Part shown: piece by piece, positions 1 through 8,168 of the stretch
Layout of the letters: each line of letters opens with the position of its first letter
Numbering within the stretch: the first letter of the stretch is position 1
Assembly (NCBI RefSeq): GCF_001748365.1
Contig: NZ_BDHH01000010.1
Coordinates: forward strand, 62,001 to 126,000
Origin: Fusibacter sp. 3D3
GTDB lineage: Bacteria; Bacillota; Clostridia; Peptostreptococcales; Acidaminobacteraceae
Direction of reading: 5' to 3'
Length of the DNA: 64,000 nt
Program-made: the position numbers and the translations under genes
The notes under the pieces: generated by a model
Database searches by the model: none
Told to the model about the DNA's origin: nothing
What the model saw: the letters and a program-made list of their open reading frames with translations, nothing else

Positions 1-208
1 TCTTGCGTTGGTAAAGGGTTTCTAGAGTTTCAATCGTAGTGGGTATGCCGATAATATCATTGGCAAATCTCATGTTGATGAGGTCGTTGGCGATATCAAA
101 CGAAACCAAATAAAAATCTGGAACCAGTTCAGTGTCTATTTTTTTAAATAGGGTTTGTAAAAATTGATCTAGAAGCTCAGATAATTCATGAACTGTTTTT
201 ATCAACAT
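1..208 (-). CDS. hypothetical protein, 3' end outside window
   Basis: An open frame reads leftward from an ATG at 208-206 to the window edge (69 codons, no stop), so only the N-terminus is visible. The start is set by an AGGTGATCC-type ribosome binding site just upstream. The peptide is mildly acidic with alternating hydrophobic residues (begins MLIKTVHELSELLDQF) and has no signal peptide or recognisable motif. I do not recognise the family. Codon use looks like its neighbours. A missed intron or frameshift is not suggested; the gene simply continues beyond the window. Confidence 0.6.
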   Translation of the reverse strand, partial: MLIKTVHELSELLDQFLQTLFKKIDTELVPDFYLVSFDIANDLINMRFANDIIGIPTTIETLETLYQRK

Positions 209-301
209 AAGGATCACCTCTTTTTCGACTTATTAGATATATACCTCAAAAATCCATTTTTAAATAAATTTACGCATTTTTATACGCACAAATTTGTGTA
301 T

Positions 302-424
302 AAAAAAAAATGCTAAAGTAAACTTTAGCATTCAAGGAATGACTGTTCAACCGGTATATTTAACTGTAACATAGGGATTTACAGAGGGAGGTACAGCTAA
401 ATAGACCATTACTGTTGTTCGTCA
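302..424 (-). ncRNA. candidate small regulatory RNA with CCUCCC loop
   Basis: The minus strand carries a plausible promoter (430-459), then about 120 nt, then a perfect 8-bp hairpin (TGCTAAAG/CTTTAGCA, 311-330) followed by nine T residues: a complete transcription unit with no convincing ORF. Inside is a second hairpin (CTGTAA/TTACAG) displaying ATCCCTATG in its loop, and an unpaired stretch with ACCTCCC, complementary to a Shine-Dalgarno sequence. That arrangement is typical of Firmicute sRNAs that block translation. The terminator faces away from the downstream HDOD gene, so it does not belong to any flanking gene. A 21-codon ORF exists but lacks an RBS. Function is inferred only. Confidence 0.4.
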
Positions 425-429
425 TAGTA

Positions 430-459
430 ATTTTAACATATTTATATGACTGGTTTCAA
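430..459 (-). promoter_or_regulatory. putative promoter of the candidate sRNA
   Basis: Minus strand TTGAAA (459-454), 18-bp spacer, TAAAAT (435-430). It lies about 105 bp upstream of the oriented terminator hairpin at 311-330. Confidence 0.35.
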
Positions 460-498
460 GAAAGTAATTTATAAATCTTTAAATCCTTAAAAAATTAG

Positions 499-528
499 TT
501 GTGAGATTTATTTATGCTAGGGTATACT
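499..528 (+). promoter_or_regulatory. putative sigma-A promoter of the HDOD gene
   Basis: TTGTGA (499-504), 18-bp spacer, TATACT (523-528), about 50 bp before the start codon. Confidence 0.4.
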
Positions 529-581
529 TATTATGATGTGATGGGTTGACATAACCGATCAAAAGGAGATTGGAGTGCCTA

Positions 582-1751
582 ATGAATAGTTTATTGCTTG
601 TATCCAACGACGAAGTGTTTGGAATAAAATTCAATAATAGACTTAGCCATGATGTATACGATTTATCGATGACGTCAACCTTTGAAGAAGCTAAGGTACA
701 ACTGGCTCAAAAAGATTATAGAATGGTGCTGGTTGATTTATCCGATGAAAATGAAATTGAAGTCTTATTGAGTTTTCTAAAGCTCAAGTATCCAAAAGTG
801 ATTAGACTTGCAGTGATGAATGCCTCCACTTCTATGGACTACTATATGCCAAAACAGCAAAATAGTGCTCAAATGAGTTGGAAGAAAAACATTGATCATG
901 AAGAATTGTTTATTATTATTGATAAAGTGATTGCTATTGATGAGCAGGTGAAAAACAGTGAACTGGTTAATCTGGTCTCAAATTTTAAACATTTACCCAC
1001 GGTGCCAGAAATTTATCACCAGTTGAATCTCTTAATTCAAGAAAATGCCTCTGTTGAAGAAATTGCGCTTAAGCTTGAAGAAGATCCTGCGGTGACTTCA
1101 AATATTTTAAAAATGGCGAATTCGGCGTTCTACAATGCCAAGACGGGGTCTATAAGACAAGCCATTATGTATATTGGTTTGATTAACGTTAAGAATATTA
1201 TCTTGACCAATGCGGTATTTGGAAATGATGGATTACCCCCTAAAACTAGGCAACTTCACTGGGAACATGTCAGCTTGACGAACAAAATCTTAAATGCTAT
1301 GTATTTTGAACTGCTGGGGAAGAAACTCAACAATAACATTTCTTCAGTGGGTTTACTGCATGATATCGGCAGTATTGTGCTCATGAGCAATTTTCCAAGA
1401 GAATTCAACAAAATAGTGGAAATCGTCAACAGTCAAGAAGGGGTTAATATCAATTCAGTGGAAAAAGAAATGATCGGATTTAATCATGAGGAGCTTGGTG
1501 GCCATTTACTCGATTTATGGGGATTGCCTTTTCCAATCATTGAAGCTGCGTTATACCACCATGAGCCCTTTTGTGATCAAGTCATCAACAAAGAACTTGT
1601 AATCAGCATGCACATTGCGAACTATTATGCATGGAAGTATATGAATAATAACCATTATCAGCAGAACCTCGATGCAAAAGCGTTTTCCGAACTGGGCATA
1701 ACTCAAAAAATGTTTGATGTTTTTTTTGAAAATTTAAAGCGAAAGCTATAG
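582..1751 (+). CDS. HDOD domain signalling protein with pseudo-receiver N-terminus
   Basis: The protein (389 aa) has an N-terminal receiver-like fold (first ~115 residues, VLVDLSDE at the position of the phospho-acceptor strand) lacking a clear full acidic pocket. An HDOD domain follows (about residues 135-330) with LPTVPEIYHQL, the LEEDPAVTSNILKMANS helix and a GLLHDIG motif. HDOD proteins are regulatory relatives of HD phosphohydrolases, often in motility or c-di-GMP circuits; many are not catalytic. Start: a TTG at 570 sits directly against the first AGGAG, whereas the ATG at 582 is 6 nt after GGAG (572-575), so I chose 582. It precedes the parvulin and YhaM genes and may be co-transcribed. 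A c-di-GMP phosphodiesterase lies 2 kb downstream. Confidence 0.8.
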   Translation: MNSLLLVSNDEVFGIKFNNRLSHDVYDLSMTSTFEEAKVQLAQKDYRMVLVDLSDENEIEVLLSFLKLKYPKVIRLAVMNASTSMDYYMPKQQNSAQMSWKKNIDHEELFIIIDKVIAIDEQVKNSELVNLVSNFKHLPTVPEIYHQLNLLIQENASVEEIALKLEEDPAVTSNILKMANSAFYNAKTGSIRQAIMYIGLINVKNIILTNAVFGNDGLPPKTRQLHWEHVSLTNKILNAMYFELLGKKLNNNISSVGLLHDIGSIVLMSNFPREFNKIVEIVNSQEGVNINSVEKEMIGFNHEELGGHLLDLWGLPFPIIEAALYHHEPFCDQVINKELVISMHIANYYAWKYMNNNHYQQNLDAKAFSELGITQKMFDVFFENLKRKL

Positions 1752-1841
1752 GCGTGCGCTGTAAAATTTGATATGATTAGTATGAATAAAATGTGGAAGC
1801 TAGCAGGAATGTTGGCTTTTTCTATGAGAAGGGAGACATAA

Positions 1842-2582
1842 ATGTCTAAAGTATTAGTAAAAGTAAACGGTAGAGAAATTACAGAAAATGATTTAAATGC
1901 ATTTTTTGCAACATTAGGACAACAAGTACAAGGACAATTCCAAGGAGAACAAGGCATGGGACGTCTTTTAGATGAGCTCGTTTATCAAGAGTTGTTCTAT
2001 GCTGAAGCGGTAGAGACAGATGTGGAAAATAGTCCTGCTTTTAAAGCGGAATTAGATAAAATGAAAGAAAGCTTATTAAAGCAATTTAACATTAAAACTT
2101 TAATTGATAGTGTTGAAGTAAGTGAAGCGGAAGCAAAAGCTTTTTATGAAGCAAATCCACACTATTTTGAATCGCCAGAACAAGTACAAGCTTCACATAT
2201 CTTAGTAGATACAGAAGCAGAAGCTCAGAAGATCAAGACTGAAATCGATGGTGGGTTAAATTTTGAAGAAGCAGCGTCTAAATACTCATCTTGTCCGTCA
2301 AGTGAAAAAGGTGGCGACTTAGGCTTTTTCCAAAAAGGACAAATGGTACCAGAATTTGAAGCTGTGGCTTTTGAACTCGATGAAAATGTGGTTTCTGAAC
2401 CGGTTCAAACACAATTTGGATATCACATAATCGTGAAAAAAGCATCTCAAGCAGGTGGCGTACAGGCATTGCCTATGGTCATTAACCAAATTATGCAGCA
2501 ATTATTAATTCAAAAACAAAATGAAGCTTATCTTTCAAAAGTTGAAGCTTTAAAATCGAAATATACAATTGAAAAATTCTAG
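1842..2582 (+). CDS. parvulin-type peptidylprolyl isomerase (PpiC/rotamase), cytosolic
   Basis: 246 aa. The N-terminal half (1-110) is helical and SurA/PrsA-like. The rotamase domain spans about 117-200, with ASHILVDTEAEA, SSCPSSEKGGDLGFF, MVPEFEAVAFEL and TQFGYHIIV, the conserved parvulin blocks. No signal peptide or lipobox is present, unlike PrsA, so the enzyme should act in the cytoplasm, isomerising prolyl bonds or chaperoning nascent chains. A strong GGGAG ribosome binding site precedes the ATG. It lies 90 bp after the HDOD gene and 27 bp before yhaM. The cysteine in SSCPSS is common in clostridial members. Confidence 0.88.
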   Translation: MSKVLVKVNGREITENDLNAFFATLGQQVQGQFQGEQGMGRLLDELVYQELFYAEAVETDVENSPAFKAELDKMKESLLKQFNIKTLIDSVEVSEAEAKAFYEANPHYFESPEQVQASHILVDTEAEAQKIKTEIDGGLNFEEAASKYSSCPSSEKGGDLGFFQKGQMVPEFEAVAFELDENVVSEPVQTQFGYHIIVKKASQAGGVQALPMVINQIMQQLLIQKQNEAYLSKVEALKSKYTIEKF

Positions 2583-2609
2583 TTTGTCTTAATAAGAAAG
2601 GGTGTTAAT

Positions 2610-3569
2610 GTGTTTGTTAAAGATTTAAAGATTGGTGAAGATGTCACCGCATTTTATCTCATCAAAGCTAAAAATGTAAAAACTTCAAGTGCAAATAAAC
2701 CCTACATTGACTTTACCTTTCAAGACATTAGTGGTGAAGTGAATGGTAAACTTTGGGATGTCAAAGGGGATATTGAAAGTCTTTACAATCCTGGAGAAGT
2801 TGTTAAAGTACATGCAAGTGTGACTCAATGGCAATCTTCAGTACAGCTTAAAGTGATTAAAATTAGAACTTTACAAGAGGATGATCAAGTCGATTACAGT
2901 CAATTTATTCCCACTGCACCCATTGATGCTGAAACGATGTACAATGAAATTCTATTCTTTGTCAATAAAATGAGTACTAAAGATATTAAAAAGCTTGTAT
3001 TGGCACTGCTTGAAGAATATAAACCCAAATTGATGTATTATCCAGCAGCAAAATCCAATCATCATGCGATTAAGGCAGGTCTTTTGTATCATATTTTAAG
3101 GATGCTCCGCTCTGGTGATGTTCTATGTGACATCTATAAGAATCTAAACAGGGATTTGGTTTTTGCAGGTGTTATATTGCATGATATTGAAAAAATGAAT
3201 GAAATGGATGCGAATGAAGTGGGTGTTGTGGGCGAATATACCATGGAAGGTCAACTTTTGGGCCATATTATCATGGGTATTAAGAAAATAGAGCAAAAAT
3301 CCGTAGAACTTAAAATTGATCGTGAAATTTCACTTTTGATACAGCACATGATTCTTTCTCACCATTATGAAGCCGAGTATGGAAGTCCTAAAAAACCCTT
3401 GATTCCAGAGGGCGAATTACTTCACTATCTGGATATGATCGATGCAAGGATGTATGACATGAACAAGGCGCTCCGAGATTTAGAGGAAGGTCAGTTTACG
3501 GATCCGATTTTTGTACTCGATAGGAGAAGACTTTACAAATCCTCTCTAAGTCAATCTGATATATCGTAG
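2610..3569 (+). CDS. yhaM: 3'-5' exoribonuclease YhaM family (OB fold + HD domain)
   Basis: 319 aa, the usual YhaM length. An N-terminal OB-type nucleic-acid-binding domain (1-90, e.g. KPYIDFTFQDISGEVNGKLW) is followed by an HD phosphohydrolase domain. Metal ligands are visible in SNHHAIKAGLLYH, VILHDIEKM, MILSHHYEAEYGSPKKP and LLHYLDMIDARM. YhaM enzymes degrade RNA, and single-stranded DNA with Mn2+, from the 3' end. The start is GTG at 2610; the overlapping ATG (2608) is out of frame, and AAAGG sits about 8 nt upstream. Last gene of the cluster, closed by a strong terminator. Confidence 0.9.
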   Translation: MFVKDLKIGEDVTAFYLIKAKNVKTSSANKPYIDFTFQDISGEVNGKLWDVKGDIESLYNPGEVVKVHASVTQWQSSVQLKVIKIRTLQEDDQVDYSQFIPTAPIDAETMYNEILFFVNKMSTKDIKKLVLALLEEYKPKLMYYPAAKSNHHAIKAGLLYHILRMLRSGDVLCDIYKNLNRDLVFAGVILHDIEKMNEMDANEVGVVGEYTMEGQLLGHIIMGIKKIEQKSVELKIDREISLLIQHMILSHHYEAEYGSPKKPLIPEGELLHYLDMIDARMYDMNKALRDLEEGQFTDPIFVLDRRRLYKSSLSQSDIS

Positions 3570-3625
3570 AGGTTCCTCAACGATTGAATTTTGACACTCT
3601 AGCAATAAGGTTGAATTAAAAATAG

Positions 3626-3661
3626 ACTGAATGGATGCAGTGCATTCATTCAGTTTTTTTG
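3626..3661 (+). terminator. intrinsic terminator after yhaM
   Basis: 14-bp stem (ACTGAATGGATGCA with its partner, one G-T wobble) followed by seven T. Confidence 0.85.
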
Positions 3662-3664
3662 TAT

Positions 3665-3766
3665 AATCATTAGTTTTCGTCCAGCTTAGAGGCAGGAATG
3701 TTCAACCTGCTCTAAGCGGTTAGACGAAAACGTGTCAGCTAAAATGAAGTTTTGGGTGACAATGAT
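3665..3766 (+). repeat. R1 structured intergenic repeat, copy a
   Basis: A 102-bp element bounded by AATCATT and AATGAT inverted ends. Inside is a long nested hairpin: GTTTTCGTC/GACGAAAAC, then GCTTAG/CTAAGC, then GCAGG/CCTGC around a GTTCAA-containing loop. A second hairpin (CTAAAA/TTTTGG, GAA loop) follows. A second full copy of identical length lies at 57611-57712, where several stem positions have changed on both sides so that pairing is kept. The element sits between the yhaM terminator and the EAL-protein gene. The rest of 3570-3889 holds only a TATAAT-like box near 3832. Confidence 0.8.
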
Positions 3767-3889
3767 GCTGAATAATCATCAAAATTTTAATATGTATTTT
3801 TTTAACTTTTAATTAACAACAATTTTTATTATAATAGTATAGTATGTACTGATTGATCGTTAGAATCAAATTTTATACATGGAGGCAAA

Positions 3890-6205
3890 ATGGTATTAGA
3901 AATCACACTGGTGATGATCACATTTTCAATTATCACTTATATTGCTATAGGTATCAAGTCGGCTTATAAGGGGAGGGATCCGTTTAAAGATTTTTTTACA
4001 TTTGGATATTCTTGGCAAATTATTGCTACGATCGTTTGCTATCTCATGTTCTACCCTAAGATTGCATGCTATATACAGCAGCAATGGTTGGTTTCTTTAT
4101 TGTTAAATGGGATATTGTTTAGTGCTATTTTTTCTTATGTTAGATATGTTCGCCAAAGTAGGATTGAAAAAAAATACATAGCGAGCGTTCTTTCAATCAT
4201 CTTAAGCTTAAATGCGTTAATGTTTATTCCCGTGGCATTTAAAAAGATTGACACGTCCCAATTACTAATATTGGGTAGCTTTATTTTCTTTGTGTTTTTT
4301 ACGATCCTTTATTTTTTTAGAGATTATAGACAAAAAAATCTAGCCTTTGTGCAAATGTTTGTAGGCGGAGTCGTCTTTTTATCAGCAGCGATTATAAGAC
4401 AAAATGAAATTGATTACTATTTAGTTGGAATCTCGAATGCAGCTCTATTTTTGATTGCTTTTGGCATTATTTTTTATTATATGGAGTATTCACATCTTAA
4501 ATTAAGTGATAGCAAATTGAATTATAAAAATGAAAGCGAAAAGTATAAAAGGCTTAGTGAAAAATATGACATTGCGATGAAAGCTGTGCAAGAAGGCATA
4601 TGGGAATATGAATATGAAAATGATATATTTCACATTACAGAAAGCATGGCAGCTCTATTGGGCATTAAAGAGGGCATACTGGTAAATGCACTGAAAACCA
4701 TCAGAAGTAAGATCCATGTGGAGGACCTAGCCAAATGGGAGGGATTTGCATCTGCAAACCACACCGAACTCGTAGCCTTTATAAAAAAGAGTAGTGCGTA
4801 CAAGGCTGAAATGGAATACAGAATAGAATTTCCAGATGGCGTCTATAGATGGGTCAGACAAAAAGTGTCTATACAGAGAGATGAACAAAGTGGCAAACAG
4901 AGTGTTTTCGGAGTGCTTTCAGTTATACAAGAGGTCAAAGAGGCTCAGCATGAAATCTACAAATTGGCATATGTGGATGGGTTAACGGAACTAAAAAATT
5001 TCACTTCTTTACGATTAGAGCTCGATAAAATGACAAGAGCGCATGTCGATAAAGCATTTCCAAAGATCAGGTTGATTTTATTGGATATAGATCGATTTAA
5101 ATATATCAATGATATAAGAGGGCATCAATTTGGAGATCTGGTTCTTGCTAAAGTTGCACAGGAGCTCATAAAGAGCCAGGATCAAGTCTATCGTGTAAGC
5201 GGAACAGAATTTATGATTATACAGAAGATAGATAATGTCGTTTCTGGAAGTGAAGTCATTTTCAAGTATTTTGAAAAACCTTTTAACATCAACCGTTCTG
5301 ATATTTACTTATCGGTGTCTATGGGCATTTTAGAAGGACCTGATTTGAATAAATGCAAACATTCTGATGAACTCCTGATGAAATTAGATCTTGCCAAAAA
5401 TAGAGCTAAAGAATTAGGCGGAGGCTGTTTTGTAACCTTTGATGATACTTTGATTGAAACCATAAGTGAGAAGGTGAAAATCAGCGAAGCCTTAAGGGGT
5501 GCGATTTTAAATAATGAATTGGTCATGTTTTACCAGCCACAATTAGATTTGATCTCTCAAGAGATTGTGGGTTATGAAGCACTTTTGAGATGGACACTAA
5601 ACAATCAAGAGATTGCTCCAGGAACCATCATAGAGATTGCAGAAGAAACAGGACAGATATCAGCTTTGGGAGATCATATTATTGAAATGGTTTTTAGAGA
5701 TTTTAAATTATTAGGGCCCCATATGAAAGTGGCTATTAATCTATCCGTATTGCAATTGGAAGACACCCGTTTTTTAACACAAGTGGAAGCCTTGAGGGAA
5801 AAATATCAAGTGGATCCTTCTCGTGTGTATTTTGAAATCACAGAAAATATTTGGATTAAATCACAGCAGGAAAAGATATCTGTTTTAAACTTGTTAAGAG
5901 ATAAGGGCTATAAGATTTCGCTTGATGATTTTGGAACAGGTTACTCTTCGTATAGTTATATCGAATCGCTGCCTCTGGATGAACTGAAACTGGACATGTC
6001 CTTTACGAAAAAAATGATGACTTCAGAAAAACACAAGCAGATGACAATCAATATCATTCAGCTGGGTAAAATATTTAATCTGTCGGTTATCTGTGAAGGC
6101 ATAGAAACCGAGGAAGCTTTGAAATTTTTAACACTAAATGGTTGCGATATTGGACAGGGATACTTAATTAGTAAGCCTAAAGCAATCGCTGATTTAAGAA
6201 GTTAA
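3890..6205 (+). CDS. membrane c-di-GMP phosphodiesterase: 7TM-PAS-GGDEF(degenerate)-EAL
   Basis: 771 aa. Seven hydrophobic segments fill residues ~3-200, then a PAS-like domain (~225-350), a GGDEF domain and a C-terminal EAL domain (~525-771). The cyclase signature reads SGTEF instead of GGDEF, so cyclase activity is probably lost. The EAL domain keeps GYEALLRW, the FEITEN glutamate, LDDFGTGYSS, ELKLDMSF and CEGIE, as expected for an active c-di-GMP hydrolase. The degenerate GGDEF may act as a GTP sensor, as in other such fusions (inference). The membrane part could sense an unknown ligand. Start ATG with GGAGG upstream. It stands alone between R1 and a strong terminator. Confidence 0.9.
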   Translation: MVLEITLVMITFSIITYIAIGIKSAYKGRDPFKDFFTFGYSWQIIATIVCYLMFYPKIACYIQQQWLVSLLLNGILFSAIFSYVRYVRQSRIEKKYIASVLSIILSLNALMFIPVAFKKIDTSQLLILGSFIFFVFFTILYFFRDYRQKNLAFVQMFVGGVVFLSAAIIRQNEIDYYLVGISNAALFLIAFGIIFYYMEYSHLKLSDSKLNYKNESEKYKRLSEKYDIAMKAVQEGIWEYEYENDIFHITESMAALLGIKEGILVNALKTIRSKIHVEDLAKWEGFASANHTELVAFIKKSSAYKAEMEYRIEFPDGVYRWVRQKVSIQRDEQSGKQSVFGVLSVIQEVKEAQHEIYKLAYVDGLTELKNFTSLRLELDKMTRAHVDKAFPKIRLILLDIDRFKYINDIRGHQFGDLVLAKVAQELIKSQDQVYRVSGTEFMIIQKIDNVVSGSEVIFKYFEKPFNINRSDIYLSVSMGILEGPDLNKCKHSDELLMKLDLAKNRAKELGGGCFVTFDDTLIETISEKVKISEALRGAILNNELVMFYQPQLDLISQEIVGYEALLRWTLNNQEIAPGTIIEIAEETGQISALGDHIIEMVFRDFKLLGPHMKVAINLSVLQLEDTRFLTQVEALREKYQVDPSRVYFEITENIWIKSQQEKISVLNLLRDKGYKISLDDFGTGYSSYSYIESLPLDELKLDMSFTKKMMTSEKHKQMTINIIQLGKIFNLSVICEGIETEEALKFLTLNGCDIGQGYLISKPKAIADLRS

Positions 6206-6229
6206 AATGAAATTTGAATAAATGAAGTA

Positions 6230-6282
6230 AACCTCTATGAGGTTAGGCCATATAAAGCCTAACCTCATAGAGGTTTTTTTTT
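6230..6282 (+). terminator. intrinsic terminator after the EAL gene
   Basis: A 19-bp perfect stem (AACCTCTATGAGGTTAGGC and complement, 6230-6248/6257-6275) followed by a run of T. Confidence 0.92.
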
Positions 6283-6305
6283 ATCAAAAAAGATAAAGTA
6301 TCTAT

Positions 6306-6357
6306 TTGACATAAGAAATGATTTTGTGTACTATATACTTAGCAATGGTAAGCATAT
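6306..6357 (+). promoter_or_regulatory. padR promoter with overlapping dyad operator
   Basis: TTGACA (6306-6311), 17-bp spacer, TACTAT (6329-6334). A dyad with arms ATATACTTA (6333-6341) and TAAGCATAT (6349-6357) overlaps the -10 and start region, the expected place for an autorepressing PadR protein. The promoter is clear; its link to PadR is inferred. Confidence 0.65.
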
Positions 6358-6379
6358 GATGCAGTAAAGGAGGTATCTC

Positions 6380-6715
6380 TTGAATATAATTAATCAGCAG
6401 CTTAAAAAAGGTGCTTTAGAAATTATTGTTTTAAAGATTATAAGCGAAGAAGATGTCTATGGATATGAACTTATAAAAAAATTAGAGCTTTATAGTGAAC
6501 AGTATTTTTCTCTTAAAGAAGGTTCTTTATACCCGATATTGTATAGATTAGAAGATAAAAAGATGCTTGAAAGTTATCAAAAATCATTTGATGGCGAAAG
6601 AAGGGTACCACGTAAATATTACCGCATAACACGGGTCGGTTTGGAATGGCTTGAAAAGACAATGGATGAGTGGTATTTTTTTCAGTCAAAAATAGAGGCG
6701 ATTTTGAAGCGATGA
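6380..6715 (+). CDS. PadR family transcriptional regulator
   Basis: 111 aa, the small PadR-s2 size. Winged-helix features include the KKGALEIIVLKIISEEDVYGYEL helix region, FSLKEGSLYPILYRLEDKKML, the wing PRKYYRITRVGLEWL and a short C-terminal dimerisation helix. Start is TTG at 6380, preceded by AGGAGGT with 5-6 nt spacing; no better ATG is in frame. Ten nucleotides separate it from the glycine-repeat membrane-type gene, an arrangement typical of PadR regulators paired with membrane stress proteins. A dyad at its promoter suggests autoregulation. Confidence 0.9.
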   Translation: MNIINQQLKKGALEIIVLKIISEEDVYGYELIKKLELYSEQYFSLKEGSLYPILYRLEDKKMLESYQKSFDGERRVPRKYYRITRVGLEWLEKTMDEWYFFQSKIEAILKR

Positions 6716-6725
6716 GGAGGTCAAA

Positions 6726-7445
6726 ATGAAAATTAGAGCATTTGAACGCTATGTAAATCAAATTATAAATCAAATTCCAACGTCTTATAAAGTGAGAAGG
6801 CGAATTAAAATGGACTTGTTGGAAACGCTTTACGCTCAAGCTGAAGCAACTGACGTCAAAGATCCAATAGAAGCGATGGGGCCTGTGGCGGAAGTCGCAA
6901 GGGAGTTTACAGAAAACTTATTGGAACATCAAATAAAAAAGGGTCACTATCAATCGGAATTTAAAAGTGAAGTTAATTTTTTTGGTATACCGCTAATACA
7001 TGTAATTAGAGGCAATTTGGGTACTGCATTTGGCATAATTGCTATTGGTCCAAAGTCAGTTGGGTTGATCAGTGTTGGCGGATTGGCACTAGGGATAGTC
7101 AGTTTTGGTGGCTTATCTGTTGGAATGATAACTTTTGGTGGCATTGCCTTAGGGTATAACTTGGCGATAGGCGGTATGGCAATATCAAAAGTATTGGCAG
7201 TGGGAGGCCTTGCAGTAGCCAATACATTGGCTATCGGAGGCCTTGCAATTTCAAAAGAGGTTGCGATAGGTGGACAAGCTTCAGGTGTATTGATGGGCTA
7301 CACAGATACTTTTAAAGCACTTCATGGAAAAGAGATTTATGCGTTTCGATTACCTGCTCAAAGCGAAGCCTTTATGCTTAAAGTTAGAAGTCTTTATCCA
7401 AATATGAATGCATTTCTTAAGTGGCTAATACAACTTTTTCTATAA
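6726..7445 (+). CDS. PadR-linked protein: HAAS-like N-terminus plus glycine-rich repeats
   Basis: 239 aa. Residues 1-75 form charged helices resembling the HAAS/DUF1700 domain often found next to PadR (e.g. IPTSYKVRRRIKMDLLETL). Residues ~95-200 form a run of short glycine-rich repeats with a period near 8 (SVGGLALGIVSFGGL, AIGGMAIS, AVGGLAVA, AIGGLAIS). These could form a beta-solenoid or a tightly packed membrane segment. I do not know its function. AGGAGGT lies upstream of the ATG. Co-transcription with padR is nearly certain, so it is probably the main PadR target. Confidence 0.75.
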   Translation: MKIRAFERYVNQIINQIPTSYKVRRRIKMDLLETLYAQAEATDVKDPIEAMGPVAEVAREFTENLLEHQIKKGHYQSEFKSEVNFFGIPLIHVIRGNLGTAFGIIAIGPKSVGLISVGGLALGIVSFGGLSVGMITFGGIALGYNLAIGGMAISKVLAVGGLAVANTLAIGGLAISKEVAIGGQASGVLMGYTDTFKALHGKEIYAFRLPAQSEAFMLKVRSLYPNMNAFLKWLIQLFL

Positions 7446-7455
7446 TAAATAAGTT

Positions 7456-7503
7456 AAAAAAAGCTTATTACGAGTGCATGATAACACTGGTGATAAGCTT
7501 TTC
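7456..7503. terminator. bidirectional terminator
   Basis: Stem AAAAAGCTTAT / ATAAGCTTTT lies between two convergent genes, with A-rich and T-rich flanks on both strands. Confidence 0.7.
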
Positions 7504-7516
7504 TAGAATCAGTGGA

Positions 7517-8020
7517 TTATTTGTTTAAGCAACATTTTTTGTATTTTTTACCGCTGCCGCATGGACAAGGATCGTTACGCCCAATTTTCTCTTCAATACG
7601 TACCGTAACAGAATCACCATACGTTCTCTTGATTTCTTTCTGTTTTTCTTTTGTTAAAATTTCATCCCATACTGGAATCGTGTAGAGCCACTCTGCTTTT
7701 GCTTTATGCATGTTAAAGTAAAGTTTTTCAAGATCAATTGAAAGTTCAAAAGCACTTTCTTCAGTGATCGTCTCTAAATCGACCTCAGTTTCAAGACTCG
7801 TATTGATACCATCTAAAAACCCTAAACATAAAACAGGTTCTAAATCGTACGTCTTGCAGAAATCAGCGATTGTACTGCTGATTTTAGTAGATTTGCTCTC
7901 TAAAATGGCCGCGTAGATATCTTTCTCTTTTGACAGATATTCATTCCAAAAAGCATCGGATTGTGCTTGATCTATGCCCTTACCTTCGAGTATTTCATTC
8001 CATGAATCGTATAGCGTCAT
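7517..8020 (-). CDS. SEC-C motif protein
   Basis: 167 aa. The last ~20 residues carry the SEC-C zinc-binding motif ([17 protein letters not shown]), as at the C-terminus of SecA and many stand-alone proteins. The rest is acidic and helical ([21 protein letters not shown]) without a domain I recognise. SEC-C motifs bind zinc and mediate contacts with ribosome or chaperones; the role here is unknown. A GGGAG site precedes the ATG. The gene is divergent from the M32 carboxypeptidase and convergent with the PadR pair. Confidence 0.85.
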   Translation of the reverse strand: MTLYDSWNEILEGKGIDQAQSDAFWNEYLSKEKDIYAAILESKSTKISSTIADFCKTYDLEPVLCLGFLDGINTSLETEVDLETITEESAFELSIDLEKLYFNMHKAKAEWLYTIPVWDEILTKEKQKEIKRTYGDSVTVRIEEKIGRNDPCPCGSGKKYKKCCLNK

Positions 8021-8168
8021 ATTGAATCTCCCTTCACTAAAATTCCAAAAATAAGTTTATCACAGAAATTAAATGGTTTCAACTTTTATATTTTTTGGTA
8101 TAATCGTATAGTATAAGATTCATTATAACATATTGATATTTTCGTAGAACTGAAGGGAGCATAATAAA

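Noticed and set aside
361-424. A 21-codon minus-strand ORF rich in Cys (within the candidate sRNA).
   Set aside because: No ribosome binding site precedes its ATG, which would lie at the very 5' end of the transcript.
8041-8168. Regulated promoter between the SEC-C and M32 genes.
   Set aside because: Only a TATAAT at 8099-8104 is convincing; the -35 candidate is weak and no operator-like dyad is seen.
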